NCBI GenBank assembly: GCA_021234155.1
Contig: JAJEKV010000006.1
Span: forward strand, 5,305,727-5,369,726
Source: Isoetes taiwanensis
Taxonomy: Eukaryota; Streptophyta; Lycopodiopsida; Isoetales; Isoetaceae
DNA length: 64,000 bases
Reading direction: 5' to 3'
The notes under the pieces are model-generated. The model had not been told where the DNA came from. It saw only the letters and a list, made by a program, of their open reading frames with translations, and searched no databases. Position numbers and translations under genes: made by a program. Shown one piece after another: positions 11,074 to 21,185 of this stretch (positions within the stretch are counted from its first letter, which is position 1; each line of letters opens with the position of its first letter).

Positions 11074-11391
11074 GATGAGGCTGTTGGGACACAAGAGCAT
11101 CAGGTACACTGCAAGAAGCAGAAGCTCTTTCATCCACACGAGATTGCTACTCAATCGGAGAAGGAACTTATAGGCGTGAACAGTGCAGGGGAGAGTGAAA
11201 ATGCGGTGCCTGATTCACATGTGGAGCGCATCGCAAAGGCCATGGGTGTTGAGATTCCAGAGGTCACAGGTTATTCAGAGATGGACACAACACAAACTAT
11301 AGAATTGGGTAGAGCGCATGTCATCCGCATGGCCAACGAAATGGGTGTGATACCTGATAGTGTATCTGAAACACAATCACAAGAATTATAA

Positions 11392-11961
11392 TTGCATTCC
11401 TCAAGAATGATTACGGTACATTACTTCCTTCAATGGAAATTTTTGTTTCAGGAATATGTATTACCATATCTTTTTGTCCTTACTACTACTTCGTGCATGT
11501 TTAATGTTAAAAATAATCGAGGCCGCAATCCTCTGTGGCAAATACATAGCTTTAAATACTGAAAGGTTTGTGCTATGCTAGCTCCACTGTACCTATTTTG
11601 TACGTAATGCTCTCATATAGTTTTAATAAAAAGGTCATTATTTTGTCTCTTTTCTGCTGCGAAAGATCGCGTTCGCGATTCTTGCGATAAGATAGAGCAT
11701 TCCCTCCTACTACATTCTACTCACGATGGACCTTTGCATGAGCTGTAAAAACTATATTTCCGAACAACACTGAATCATTGGTAGAATTTGTACAAAAAAA
11801 ACGCCAACTTTTACTCAGTTGCTAGTAGTTTCTGCACTATATGGCTAACCACGAACCTATTTCATGCTAAACGAGAATTCCAAATTTCTCTAATTAATTA
11901 ATTCATGCATCTGAGTGATGCTGGCTGGGATATGTTCATTGATTAATGTGCAATATTTCTT
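11392..11961. other. Intergenic, carries one more palindrome unit
   Basis: No coding is seen between the end of the methyltransferase-like frame and the next gene. A 34-bp palindrome unit lies at 11656-11689 (core ATCGCGTTCGCGAT), and a weak one (AATCGAGGCCGCAAT) lies around 11515-11529. AATAAA-like sequence near 11626 could serve polyadenylation. Confidence 0.5.
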
Positions 11962-12051
11962 ATGATAGGTTGCATGAGGTCAACAATTGCAACTACTGCA
12001 TTAAGAAAATCGGAAGCCGTCCTTGGAAATGGTCTGTGGTCTTGCTTCCAA

Positions 12052-12372
12052 TGTTGGAAAACATATCAGCTATGGACTGATACAAACCTACAGCACAGAG
12101 TGAGCCAAAGCGGAAGCAAGAATGGAAGAGACACAACAGAAATAGAATAGGAACAATACTGGATGTTCTATGTATTGCATGTAATCTATAAATACATGGA
12201 ATGAATGGCACTGAAAGGCCAACAGCCGGAAACAGAAGGCCAAATGCCAGAGATGTACATGATGTCTTCTAATGTACTCTAATGTACATCAATGTATCTA
12301 ATGTACATCAATGTATCTAATGTACATCAATGTACTCTAAATGTACTCTAATGTACAGCTTGAATTCTAACA
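12052..12372 (-). repeat. Copia 3' LTR (321 bp)
   Basis: It starts TGTTGGAAAAC and ends TTCTAACA on the plus strand. It differs from the 5' LTR by one substitution, two single-base indels and one extra 19-bp tandem unit (TGTATCTAATGTACATCAA). Confidence 0.95.
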
Positions 12373-12400
12373 CTCCCCTTTCAAGCTGGATAATCTGAAG

Positions 12401-14089
12401 CTACTGTAATGGTATAACACCAAGTGCTGATCTAAATTGTACAAACTTTTGTGTGCCCAGTGGCTTAGTAAAGATATCTGCAACCATTGCACCAGTGGGC
12501 GAATAGATTAATGAAATGATTGCTTTCTCCACCAGATCACGGACATAATGATAATGAATTGGAATGTGCTTTGTCTGAGGATGATGTGCTGGTCGCTCTG
12601 CCATTTTCATGCAACTTTAGTTGTCCACATAAACATGAATAGGTTGCTGCGCAGAAATACCAACATCATTCAAGTGGTCATACCAAATAAGATCTGCAAC
12701 TCCAGTAGATAAGGCAATGTATTCTGCCTCTGCTAAAGATCGCGCTACGACAGATTGCTTTTTGCTTATCCAGCCTACTGCACCTCCATAAAACATGCAT
12801 GTGCTACCTGTAGTGGAATGAGAATCCCTATTGTTGCCCCAACTTGCATCAGTAAATGCATGAAGACTTGCTGATCCGTTATCACAATAACAGATACCAT
12901 ACTCTTTTGTTCCTTGCAAATAGCGAAGAACACGCTTTGCTAGCTGCCAATGCTTTAACTCATAACAGTGGTTAAACTGACTCAATGCAATCACAGCAAA
13001 ACAAAGATCAGGTCGTGTTATGGTCATGAGATACATCAAACTCCCAACAAGCTGCCTATATGGTAGAGAAGATGACTGCGCATGCGAAATTGCTATGCGA
13101 AATTGCTCAAACAGAAATTCAGCATACCGAGGTTGGCTGATATGAATTAGCCTCTTCTTCCTATCACGATGTATCTGCATACCCAAGAAAGAGCTAGCTG
13201 CACCCAAATCTTTCATATTAAACTTGCTAGCTAGTTGAGATTTAAGTGCTTGAACATCAAGAAGATTGCTGCCCATTGCAAGCATATCATCCACATATAG
13301 CACTAAAATCAAATGCATACCTCCCATGCACTTGATGTAGACATTGGAATCTGTTGTAGCAACTTGAAATCCTTCATGCTTAAGTGCATCATCAAACTTC
13401 TTGTACCAAACCCGAGATGCCTGCTTTAAGCCATAAATGGCCTTCCGGAGTTTACATACCTTGTTTTCCTGGCCGGGTACTTCAAAACCTGGAGGTTGCA
13501 GCATATAGATATCCTCAAGAAGATCTCCATTCAGAAATGCCGTATCCACATCCATTTGATGAATTTCCCAATCCAATTTGGCTCCTAAGGCAAGCAAAAC
13601 ACGCAAGCTATTCATTCTCACGACCGGTGAAAATGTCTCATCATAATCAAGACCTTTGACTTGGCTGAAACCTCGAGCAACTAGCCTAGCCTTATACTTG
13701 TCAAGGCTGCCATCAGCCTTATACTTTTTCATGAATAGCCATTTGCAATCCACTGCTTTACGCCCAATGGGCAAATCAGCAAGTTCCCATACTTGGTTTG
13801 CATCCATGGATGCGAGCTCTACCTCAGCTGCCCGTTTCCAATGTGAAGCTTCAGAGGAAGCCCATGCTTCCTCAATGCTTGCTGGTTCACCTTGCACTGC
13901 CAAGCAACACCATTCAACCAAATTAAGTTCAGCATTTTCAAGAACTTTACGAGAAGGTGTTCTGCTACGTGGTGGCAACGGTTGATCAGGAGGAGGGGGG
14001 CATTCCAATGAGTCGAGGATCAGGAAGAACTTGATTATGAGGTGGATCATCATTGATGGGTTACTGCACATCCACTGGCAAAGGCACAT
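12401..14089 (-). pseudogene. Copia reverse transcriptase and RNase H
   Basis: The minus-strand frame opens at 14089 and reads VWELADLPIGRKAVDCKWLF, the start of a Copia RVT_2 domain. The QMDVDTAFLNGDL motif follows, then the catalytic YVDDML, then FLGMQIHRDRKKR, and the RNase H segment FTDASWGNNRDSHSTTG with EAEYIALS. A TAA at 12617-12619 interrupts DN-x-SCMKMAE, where Gln is usual (CAA to TAA). The same frame then continues through KHIPIHYHYVRD and DIFTKPL to 12401. The 5' end overlaps the integrase frame by about 29 bp in another frame, indicating a small indel. Confidence 0.9.
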
Positions 14090-15245
14090 CTTGCTGCTGG
14101 TCCAGCCTCAAATCTTGAAGCTCAACGAGTGGAGGATCATCAAGAACAAGATATTTGTCTTGAATGAAGTTTCCATCTGCAAGTGGATCAATACACATAG
14201 AATTTGACTCATCAAAAACTACTTCTGAGCTGGTGTATATCTTTCTCTGCTCTTGATCCCATAACAAGTATGCTTCATGATTAGGTGCATAGCCAATAAA
14301 AGTGCATTTGGTGCTATGGGCATCAAATTTTCTTCGCAAATGCTCAGGTACATGTACATAAGCAGTACATCCAAAGGTGCGCAAATGAGAAACATCCGGT
14401 TTCTCTCCAGACCAAGCTTCTTCTGGAGTCATCTCATTATCGAAGGCAACTGTGGTCAATCTGTTTTGCACATGAACTACTGCAGCAATTGCATCAGCCC
14501 AAAAATACTTTGGCAAATGACTTTTGGCAAGCATACTTCTTGCTGCATTGCACAAAGTGCGATTCTTCCTCTCCGCAACACCGTTTTGTTGAGGAGTAGC
14601 CCTCATTGTGCATTGGCGCTGAATCCCTGCCTGATCACATGTATCATGGAAGAGATCACTAAGATACTCTCCACCACCATCAGTGCGCAATTGCTTGATC
14701 TTCCTCCCTGTCTGATTTTCTACACATGCTTTATACAATTTAAAAGCCTCAAGAGCATCACTTTTCTTGGTTAGAAAATAGATAATTGTTTTCCGACTAA
14801 AATCATCAATAAACGTGATGAAATATACTGCTTTACCAAGGCGCGCAGACACCTCTGTTGGTCCACAGAGATCTGAGTGGATAAGCTCCAACACTTGCTT
14901 AGCTCTGCTGCCTACACTTGCAAATGATCTGCGGGGGTGCTTACCAAGGATACATGCTTTACAAAGATCCGGGTCTGCCTTCATAGTTATCTTCATGCCA
15001 TGAACCATGTTCTTCCGCTGCATTATTTTTAAAGCTTGAACATTAGCGTGACCGTACCTTTTGTGCCAAAGTAGCACTTTCTCCTTTTCTTTGGCTGATA
15101 CTACTAAGGCCTGATTTGGATCAGACACCTCCAGCTCATACAAATTTCCATGCCTTGAGCCCTTGGCCACTATATCCCCTTCAATCCGTGCATTCTTCAA
15201 GAAAAGAACTTCCTTATCATCAACAGACCAGCATCTGCTGCACAT
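14061..15245 (-). pseudogene. Copia integrase
   Basis: GAG-pre-integrase zinc motif: WHKRYGHANVQ with downstream C-x2-C (CKACILGKHPR). The catalytic core shows all three acidic residues of the DDE triad: IHSDLCGP, LRTDGGGEY and NGVAERKNRT. The chromodomain-less Copia C-terminus TFGCTAYVHVPEHLRRK and FIGYAPNHEAYLLWD follow. The frame ends at 14061, out of frame with RT. Upstream (15246-15272) the protease frame is separated by a short indel. Confidence 0.9.
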
Positions 15246-15272
15246 GCAACTGACAAAAGGTTTTTCAGCAAT

Positions 15273-15506
15273 TCACGGGACATGTAAGGTTTCTGGAAGC
15301 ACTGTACTTTCACCATTCAATAGCGTGAAATGATATTGACCACTTCCTTGCACTTCAATTTCACTATGATCTCCCAATTGCTGCACCAGACTTTTGTCAT
15401 TTTGATAACTTGAGAATAGATCCCTATCCTTTAACATCACTGAGGTGCATGCGGAATCCACTATAAGAACCTTCTTTCCAGCAGCAGTACATGCACTTGT
15501 TTCCAC
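15273..15506 (-). pseudogene. Copia aspartic protease
   Basis: VLIVDSACTSVMLKDRDLF carries a D-S-A-C-T active site where D-S-G-A/C-S/T is usual. GSGQYHFTLLNGE and LPETLHVP match the second half of the Copia retropepsin. The frame starts after a short break following gag. Confidence 0.8.
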
Positions 15507-15565
15507 AACAGAAGCCTCCCCTTAATTCTGAGACTCTGGTCTGATTGGATCACAAGAGAAGCCTC

Positions 15566-16483
15566 TCATTTGATGACTTGTGCCTCAACTAGGTGTGCTT
15601 TCTCTAATTTGTTCTTTCCCTCTGGACAATCGACTGCATAATGGCCATATTCAAAGCAGTTCCTGCATTGCCCTCTCTTGGCATAAACTTTCTTAGGACG
15701 TGCTCCTTTTGATCCTTCCACCTTCCCATCTGTTTGCTTTTTGTAATGAGGTTTCTTATCTTGCCTCCCTCGTGCAAGCATGGCTTGTGATGGCTTGGAA
15801 TCCTCCACTTTGTCTTTCAAACGCATCTCTTTTTGCAAAAGCTTAGAGACGGCGTCATCCCATGAAAGACTACTTTGAGCTGTCAAGAAATCAACAAAGT
15901 TTTCCCATGAATTCGGAAGAGAAGCATATAACTGGAGCTTTTGTTGCCCATCTGGAACTGCATAACTTGGAATCTGCTGCTGCCAACATATCAAACATCT
16001 CCTTCATTTGATTTATGTGTGTATTCAGATCAGCTCCTTCCACATACTTGCAATTCCTAATCTGTGTATACAAATGCATAACTTCATCTTCTGTTTTGGT
16101 GCCATACTTATCCTCAAGCCAAATCCAAAGAGAATAGCTGCCCTGATCCACATCTACTTGCATGACTATGGTTCTGGAAGACACATACATATGCAAGCCA
16201 TTGCTCTATTATCACGGCGCTGCCAATCCTTTTGAAGCTTGATTTGAGCTGCTGTCCCAGCATTCTCTGATTTAGTTTCAGACCCATCCACTATATCCCA
16301 GACATCCTCTGCCATTAGATATAACTTCATGGATTTCTTCCAGCCTTGAAACCCTTTGCCATCAAACATAGGTGGCTTCAGAATTGCTGATACAGATCTG
16401 GTCTCCATGACCTTCTCCTGCTCAGATAAGTATTCTTCCAGAATTGTTCTCCCAAGTTCCTCTATTGTCGAACTTCCCTTCAC
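15566..16483 (-). pseudogene. Copia gag, three frames
   Basis: Frame 1 (16483-16166) has ILKPPMFDGKGFQGWKKSMK, the conserved UBN2-like gag N-terminus. Frame 2 (16196-15891) has SLWIWLEDKYGTKTEDE and LNTHINQMKEMFDML. Frame 3 (15994-15566) has LYASLPNSWENFVDFL and a CCHC zinc knuckle (CRNCFEYGHYAVDCP). Two frameshifts split what was one protein. Confidence 0.85.
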
Positions 16484-16505
16484 ATGCCAATAGGCTCTGA
16501 TACCA

Positions 16506-16807
16506 TGTTGGAAAACATATCAGCTATGGACTGATACAAACCTACAGCACAGAGTGAGCCAAAGCGGAAGCAAGAATGGAAGAGACACAACAGAAATAGA
16601 ATAGGAACAATCTGGATGTTCTATGTATTGCATGTAATCTATAAATACATGGAATGAATGGCACTGAAAGGCCAACAGCCGGAAACAGAAGGCCAAAGGC
16701 CAGAGATGTACATGATGTACTTCTAATGTACTCTAATGTACATCAATGTATCTAATGTACATCAATGTACTCTAAATGTACTCTAATGTACAGCTTGAAT
16801 TCTAACA
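16506..16807 (-). repeat. Copia 5' LTR (302 bp)
   Basis: Same ends as the 3' LTR. It is bordered on the left by the primer-binding site at 16494-16505 and on the right by TSD TCCAA. Confidence 0.95.
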
Positions 16808-17654
16808 TCCAAAGGAGGTTATGGTGCGATTCTCTCACCCCTGCTTGCAAGCAAAGCATAATAGAATTCTGGAAACAAAATAGCAGAGTCCCTCCTTGCA
16901 AGAAAGATGTTGTGAACACTGTTGGAGAGTCAGGCTTCCGAATTTCTTATCCCTTGCACCTTATGGAGGTCACACAGGTATAAGTTTCCATACAATTTTT
17001 TTTTTTGCTATTATTGCATGAATATTTCTAACCAAAGGCCACCATTCAGCTGCAGCTATTTCAACAATACAAAAAGGCACATCCTGAACACCCTGTTTGC
17101 TTAAAGGCTTTCGAGAAGTTGAAGCCTATTTATGTAAAGAAAGTATCAGAAAGGGAAACCTGTTGTTGCATATACCATATGAAGTTGGAGTATGCCAGGG
17201 TAGCCCTGAATGCATTAAGGTCGTGGCCGGATTTCATGGTGAAGAGTGCAAGTGCACCCGCAAGGTCCGGTGAGAAGTGTCGGCCACCAACATAATGATG
17301 ACTCAACCAAATGAGCTCGGAGGGTTGTGGTTTGCGGCAAGAGCGAGGGTGAAGAATGGTATAAACATGACCGCTGATGCGTAAAATGTCGATCTTCCTA
17401 TATGTCCAAGAGAAAGAGAGAATCATGAGTTCTTGCTTGAATGGAAGACGTTTGAAAAGGTAATACTCTCTTTATTGCATCTTTGAAACATGCCGATATG
17501 TCTTGTCATCCATTTGAATCTTTGCTTTTGTGCTTTCAACTTAGCATCTTCTATTTTATGCTCTGCACCTTGTTCTGATTCCGGTGGAGACAAGAAGGCG
17601 GGTGGAGTTGCAGACTGCGTTACCAAGGAAGTGCCAGGTGGCAGCAGAAAGAAA

Positions 17655-17858
17655 AGAGCCACCAAGAAGGGAAACAAAAGTAAGAAATCCAAGGTAGCTG
17701 GTGGGACCACGACTGAAGGCAACACAACACAAGTTAAGAAGAAGGGAAACAAAAGTAAGAAATCCAAGGTAGCTGGTGGGACACAGCCTGAAGCTGCAGC
17801 ACAAGTTGAGAAGAAGGGAAACAAAAGTAAGAAATCCAAAGAAACTGGTGGGACACAA
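17655..17858 (+). repeat. Coding minisatellite, three Lys-rich units
   Basis: Three copies of a unit beginning AAGAAGGGAAACAAAAGTAA (about 17663, 17741 and 17813; period 72-78 bp) encode KKGNKSKKSK plus a Gly/Thr/Gln-rich spacer. This is a strongly basic, nuclear-localisation-like tract inserted ahead of the catalytic core of the transposase-like gene. Confidence 0.8.
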
Positions 17859-19380
17859 TCAAGGCTGCAAAGACAAGACGAGACCTCAAATGGCAAGGGA
17901 AAAAAAAAGAAAGGACCAAAACCAGTCCTTAGATTGTCTTACAAGAGAACGGCAGTGAAGGATTTCATTTCATATCTGTGTTTCACATTGAAGATATTCG
18001 TGCCACACAATTACAGGGCTAGATGGCAGGCCATGCAATTCAGGAGTTGCATGGACAATATCCAAGATGGCACCATTATTTCTATAATTGATTTTGCAGA
18101 GAATTACAGCATAAAAATACAAAGGGAGGTTCAAAGCCAGCATTGACACAATGACCAGATAACAATTCTCGTCCACATCACGTATAGGATGGACAACAGC
18201 TCTGGGATCAGAAAGCTATTGAAGGAAACCCATTTTTACTTAAGTGATGACAAGATTCATGACACTCTTTTTGTGCAGCACTGTCTTAGAAAGCACAATT
18301 CATGGCTTGTATCAAATGGTGTAGAATTCTCCAGGCATATAGTTTGGTCAGATGGTTGTTCTAGCCAATTCAAATCTGCCCGGCCATTCTATTTCCTACC
18401 AAGATATCACCATGAGCTAGGGAAGGAAATAATATGGAATTTCTTTGGGACAGCCCATGGTAAGGGAGAGCACGATGGGCAAGGGGCAGTCCTTAAAGGG
18501 GCATTCACTAGAGAGCAGCTCAAGTATGATGGAGTGAGATTTAGGGGTGTTGCTGATGCCTGTGAATTCGCTACGCGTTGGAATGAAGGTGCCAACAACG
18601 GGGACATCAAAAGGTAATATGCTTTTACGTGCTTTCATCTGCTTTTATCTGCTGTGTAATGCTGTATTGTGCCTTTGTACTGTTTGTGAACTGCAATACT
18701 TATTGTTGGCTTTTTGCAGGCACTTCTGGTTCATTGGAAAGGATGATGTTGATGGGACAGACCGGCTGGACTGTGCCAGGGTAGAAGGGACCAAGGAAAT
18801 ACACAGCATCAGGACATACTTGGCCAAATCAAGCACAAGGGTGGCTCATAGAGGTTTAAGTTGTTTCTGTAGTAACTGTTTGAAAGGAAACTGGTCATCT
18901 TGTGTGAACAAGCACAGGTTGAAGAATTAGAAATATGTTACACTAAAGCCAGATAAGTCTACTGGTGAAGGTACTGAAGACGAAATCGATGAGGCATTTT
19001 TTGAAGGTGATGGAGAATGGCTTAGTGGAAACATAGAGGAAGGTGATAACTTTGCTGTTGTAGTCGAGGAGGGAAATAAAGAGAATGCAGATTTCTATGT
19101 GGTGAAATGTGTTAAGCCGAGGCATATCCTTGACAGAATTGTCAAGGATAGCTGGGGTCAGACCTTCAATGTCGATGAACATGTGTTGGCTGGTTTGTAC
19201 TATGTTGTCCAGCCCGATGGTAGTTGGGAGCTACTTGAAGACAAAGGCCTGACCTTCCAGTACAGTCATCACGTATCAGCTATCAAATTTGAGATGAATC
19301 AGATTCCTGGCACCGACAGATTTTTCCTTGAACAGGCTACTCACCAGATGATCCTTGACAGTCTGCCATATAAAGGTTGA

Positions 19381-19669
19381 ATATGCTTTGACCTTGTTGT
19401 TTTATCATTTTAACAGGTTTGTAGTTATTTGTTTACTTGTCTCAAATTTTGATGATTGTATTGGAAACAATGCTTGTGAGACAATGTTTGTAGTATTGGA
19501 CTGCTGTATTGGAGTATTTTAGTGCTTGTAGTATTGGAGAGTAAGCTTGATATATATTACAGAAAATTGTACACTCAAATTTAGAGACATCACTCAAGAT
19601 TACTCAATACTCAAGATAACACAAAGTAATCATACATATATTACAAAAGGGTAGTGTACAATGGTTATT
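19381..19669. other. Convergent intergenic spacer
   Basis: AT-rich, no coding. It lies between the 3' end of the plus-strand transposase-like gene and the 3' end of the minus-strand FCP1-like frame and contains CTTGTAGTATTGGA-type short repeats. Confidence 0.5.
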
Positions 19670-20585
19670 TCATGAGTCATTGAAGTTTTCAGAGTGATGC
19701 TCGTTGCCAGGAAGGGTGCCCAACAACTGCCTTTGTACTTCTTCTGGAGCATTGAGGATATAGTAGGCCGAGACAAGATAGTTGTTGAGACAGTAATCCA
19801 GCACTGCAACTGTCTCCTTTTTCAACCATGCATCAGTGATGTCTATTTGTGAGATTGTTTCCTGTACTGTATGAGAAGACAAGTAATCCAATGCTGGACA
19901 CACAAACTTCTGCAAAAAGTTGTCATCTTCTTGCCCCTTGAAAGGCATAACAGGAACGGTTGTGCGTGCAGGGTTTAGAAACCCTTTGTGTAGGCTGTCA
20001 TCTACCAAGAAAATCATACCATGATATTCAGGAAAATCCTCAAGTACAACCTTCAACTCCTTGAAAAAAAGTTGCTTTGTTGTGCTGGTTGGATGCTCGC
20101 ATGCATAGCAATGCTCTTTGACCATATACCTTCAAGAATTTGGTCCGCAAATCTGGGAACAATGCATCCACCATATCCCTTGTATTCCGAAGTAGAGAAG
20201 CACTCCAGATCACAATATCAAACCTCTGCAGTGCCCACTCCACAAACTCATGATACCCTGGTCTGCAAATGAGGTACTTACTTGCAGTTTCTTTTACAAC
20301 ATGGTTCGTTTGTGGTGGAGGCAAGAATTTTTGGTTCATTCTCCTCTGTTATGTCTGTGCCAGTACACCATTTACGTCAAGCACCATCAACTTCCGTCTG
20401 GGTGCCCATCCCTCGACGTTTGCAACCATTGTCGATGTGTGCTGCATCGTGCTTGTCTGTGCTGCGATGTGTGTTGGACTCTGCTGGGAAGTGCTATCGA
20501 GAGGTGCTAGACGTTGCTGCGACCTGCTGAACTCTGCTTTATCTTTGCTACTAGATGATGGAGAGTGCTGATAGCCATAGTTAGA
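19670..20585 (-). pseudogene. FCP1/NIF-type HAD phosphatase-like fragment
   Basis: On the minus strand LMVLDVNGVLAQT (about 20392-20355) corresponds to HAD motif I (hhhDxDGTL, with VNG in place of the canonical residues). It is followed by a TAA at 20351-20349. The same frame continues YLICRPGYHEFVEWALQ and DIVIWSASLLRNTRDMVD (motif II, WSAS) to LFPDLRTKFLK. A one-base frameshift near 20110-20120 leads to FFKELKVVLEDF, IFLVDDSLHKGFLNPART (motif III/IV, VDDS-x-NP) and FLQKFVCPALDYL. The order matches the FCPH domain of CTD phosphatase-like proteins, but an FCP1 BRCT domain is absent. With a stop and a frameshift it is probably dead. It may have been captured by the surrounding element. Confidence 0.65.
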
Positions 20586-20635
20586 TACATCTCAGATTAG
20601 TATCTCCCCTTTAATGTATGGGTGTTTCCTGGCTA

Positions 20636-21082
20636 TCAGTAACCCTTGCAGTGACCTGTCTTGTTCTCCTGCATGCAAGGATGAGCTCCAATTATCAACT
20701 GAAATTTGTAGAGAATACACATTCCGAAATATAACAGGATAACAGGCACCTTTTGTATGTTAGAGTTTGTGCCAAGTGAAATAAGACAAGAAAAATAACT
20801 GCTTGAACCTAAATATTGGATTGCACCTTTTATATGTAAGAGTTTGTTTTGGCACTTTGGTTTCTTCATTATCTGTCTGGGTTCTCTCACTATCTTCATC
20901 TTACGTATCACTAAGTACCACTTGTGTCTCCGCCTTCTCCTTCTTGCAGCAAATGCATATTGATCCCTAGGTTGAAACTCCAAACAAATTTTACAAGGAC
21001 ACAATGGGGAAAATAAATATATTATGGTATTAAACAAAAACCTTTTAACCGCTTTCGTTTTGGCGAAGTCTTGTGCAATCAA
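20636..21082 (-). other. Open frame of unknown nature (148 codons)
   Basis: The frame contains CPCKICLEFQPRDQYAF followed by an arginine run (RRRRRRHK). No family is recognised. It lies between the FCP1-like and RING-like pseudogenes on the same strand, so it may be a decayed exon of either. Coding status is doubtful. Confidence 0.2.
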
Positions 21083-21185
21083 AATTGGGCCTGAAACAAG
21101 TATGGGAAAATTACATTAGACCGGGGTTTTTCCCTAGTCTGACGTCTATAGGCACGCCCTCATCAACCGAATCATCGACTCACCC

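Larger units (their letters stand above)
7322..11391 (+). pseudogene. ParB-like domain fused to N4/N6 DNA methyltransferase-like domain, degenerate
   Basis: Exon 1 is 7322-7388 (22 codons plus one base, donor GAAG/GTAAAT), intron 1 is 7389-7748, and exon 2 runs 7749-8886 in frame. The N-terminal ~200 residues are unrecognised. Around 8770-9080 the protein reads LTHRMRSNDHVQTLVKSF ... VVPFDPITR, spliced over a 67-bp intron (8887-8953) to KKFYIIYGNHKIFAKAQL. This resembles a ParB/Srx N-terminal domain (variable strand, then G.HR..AA). From 9.8 kb a second module has IFIDIRGMNKVW where DPPY (motif IV) is expected and, about 170 residues later, DGCVQDFFSAWTTF then GKKSVAFES where D-P-F-x-G-S-G-T (motif I) is expected. 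The IV-then-I order is that of beta-class N4/N6 methyltransferases. The tail carries coiled-coil and HMETDQQ repeats. In-frame stops are TAA 8363-8365 and TAG 10549-10551, and 9.08-9.85 kb has frameshifts. Catalytic residues are lost, so activity is unlikely in this copy. Confidence 0.5.
12052..16807 (-). mobile_element. Ty1/Copia LTR retrotransposon, full length, minus strand
   Basis: Two near-identical LTRs flank gag, protease, integrase and reverse transcriptase/RNase H in Copia order on the minus strand. A 5-bp duplication TCCAA (12047-12051 and 16808-16812) bounds it. A primer-binding site TGGTATCAGAGC, complementary to initiator Met-tRNA, abuts the 5' LTR (16505-16494). A polypurine tract GAAAGGGGAG abuts the 3' LTR (12382-12373). 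Gag has frameshifts, integrase and RT are in different frames, and RT/RNase H has one stop, so this copy is not autonomous despite young LTRs. Confidence 0.95.
11962..19380 (+). pseudogene. HGKG-type putative DDE transposase gene, split by a Copia element
   Basis: The frame enters near 11962 and reads to 12051, where the Copia element is inserted. It resumes in the same frame at 16813 (RRLWCDSLTPACKQS), allowing for the TCCAA duplication, and runs to a CAG/GTATAAG donor at 16977. The next exon from 17038 contains FEKLKPIYVKK then ETCCCIYHMK. After a degraded stretch, a Lys-rich repeat tract (17650-17860) precedes DFAENYS. Then come HIVWSDGCSSQFKSARPF and WNFFGTAHGKGEHDGQG, a likely catalytic core with D, Q and HGKG...D motifs. 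An intron at 18615-18719 is clean (AAAAG/GTAATA, TTTGCAG/GCAC). A conserved C-terminus (HILDRIVKDSWGQ) ends at 19380. Stops TGA 18144-18146 and TAG 18928-18930 interrupt one continuous frame; both fit Trp codons mutated by G-to-A. I know this motif set from animal and fern repetitive proteins; the superfamily name is uncertain. Confidence 0.55.

Noticed and set aside
11026-11137. Minus-strand repeated CFHVLLV frame
   Set aside because: Antisense of the HMETDQQ coding repeat.
7322-11391. Functional DNA methyltransferase
   Set aside because: Both catalytic motifs are altered (DIRG for DPPY, SAW for GSG) and the frame has stops and frameshifts, so activity is not claimed for this copy.
17423-17919. 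Minus-strand frames with repeated LDFLLLFPF motifs
   Set aside because: Antisense of the Lys-rich coding repeat; the hydrophobic repeats simply mirror AAG/AAA codons.
20250-20571. Three overlapping Cys-rich plus-strand frames
   Set aside because: They lie opposite the FCP1-like HAD motifs and have no domain of their own.
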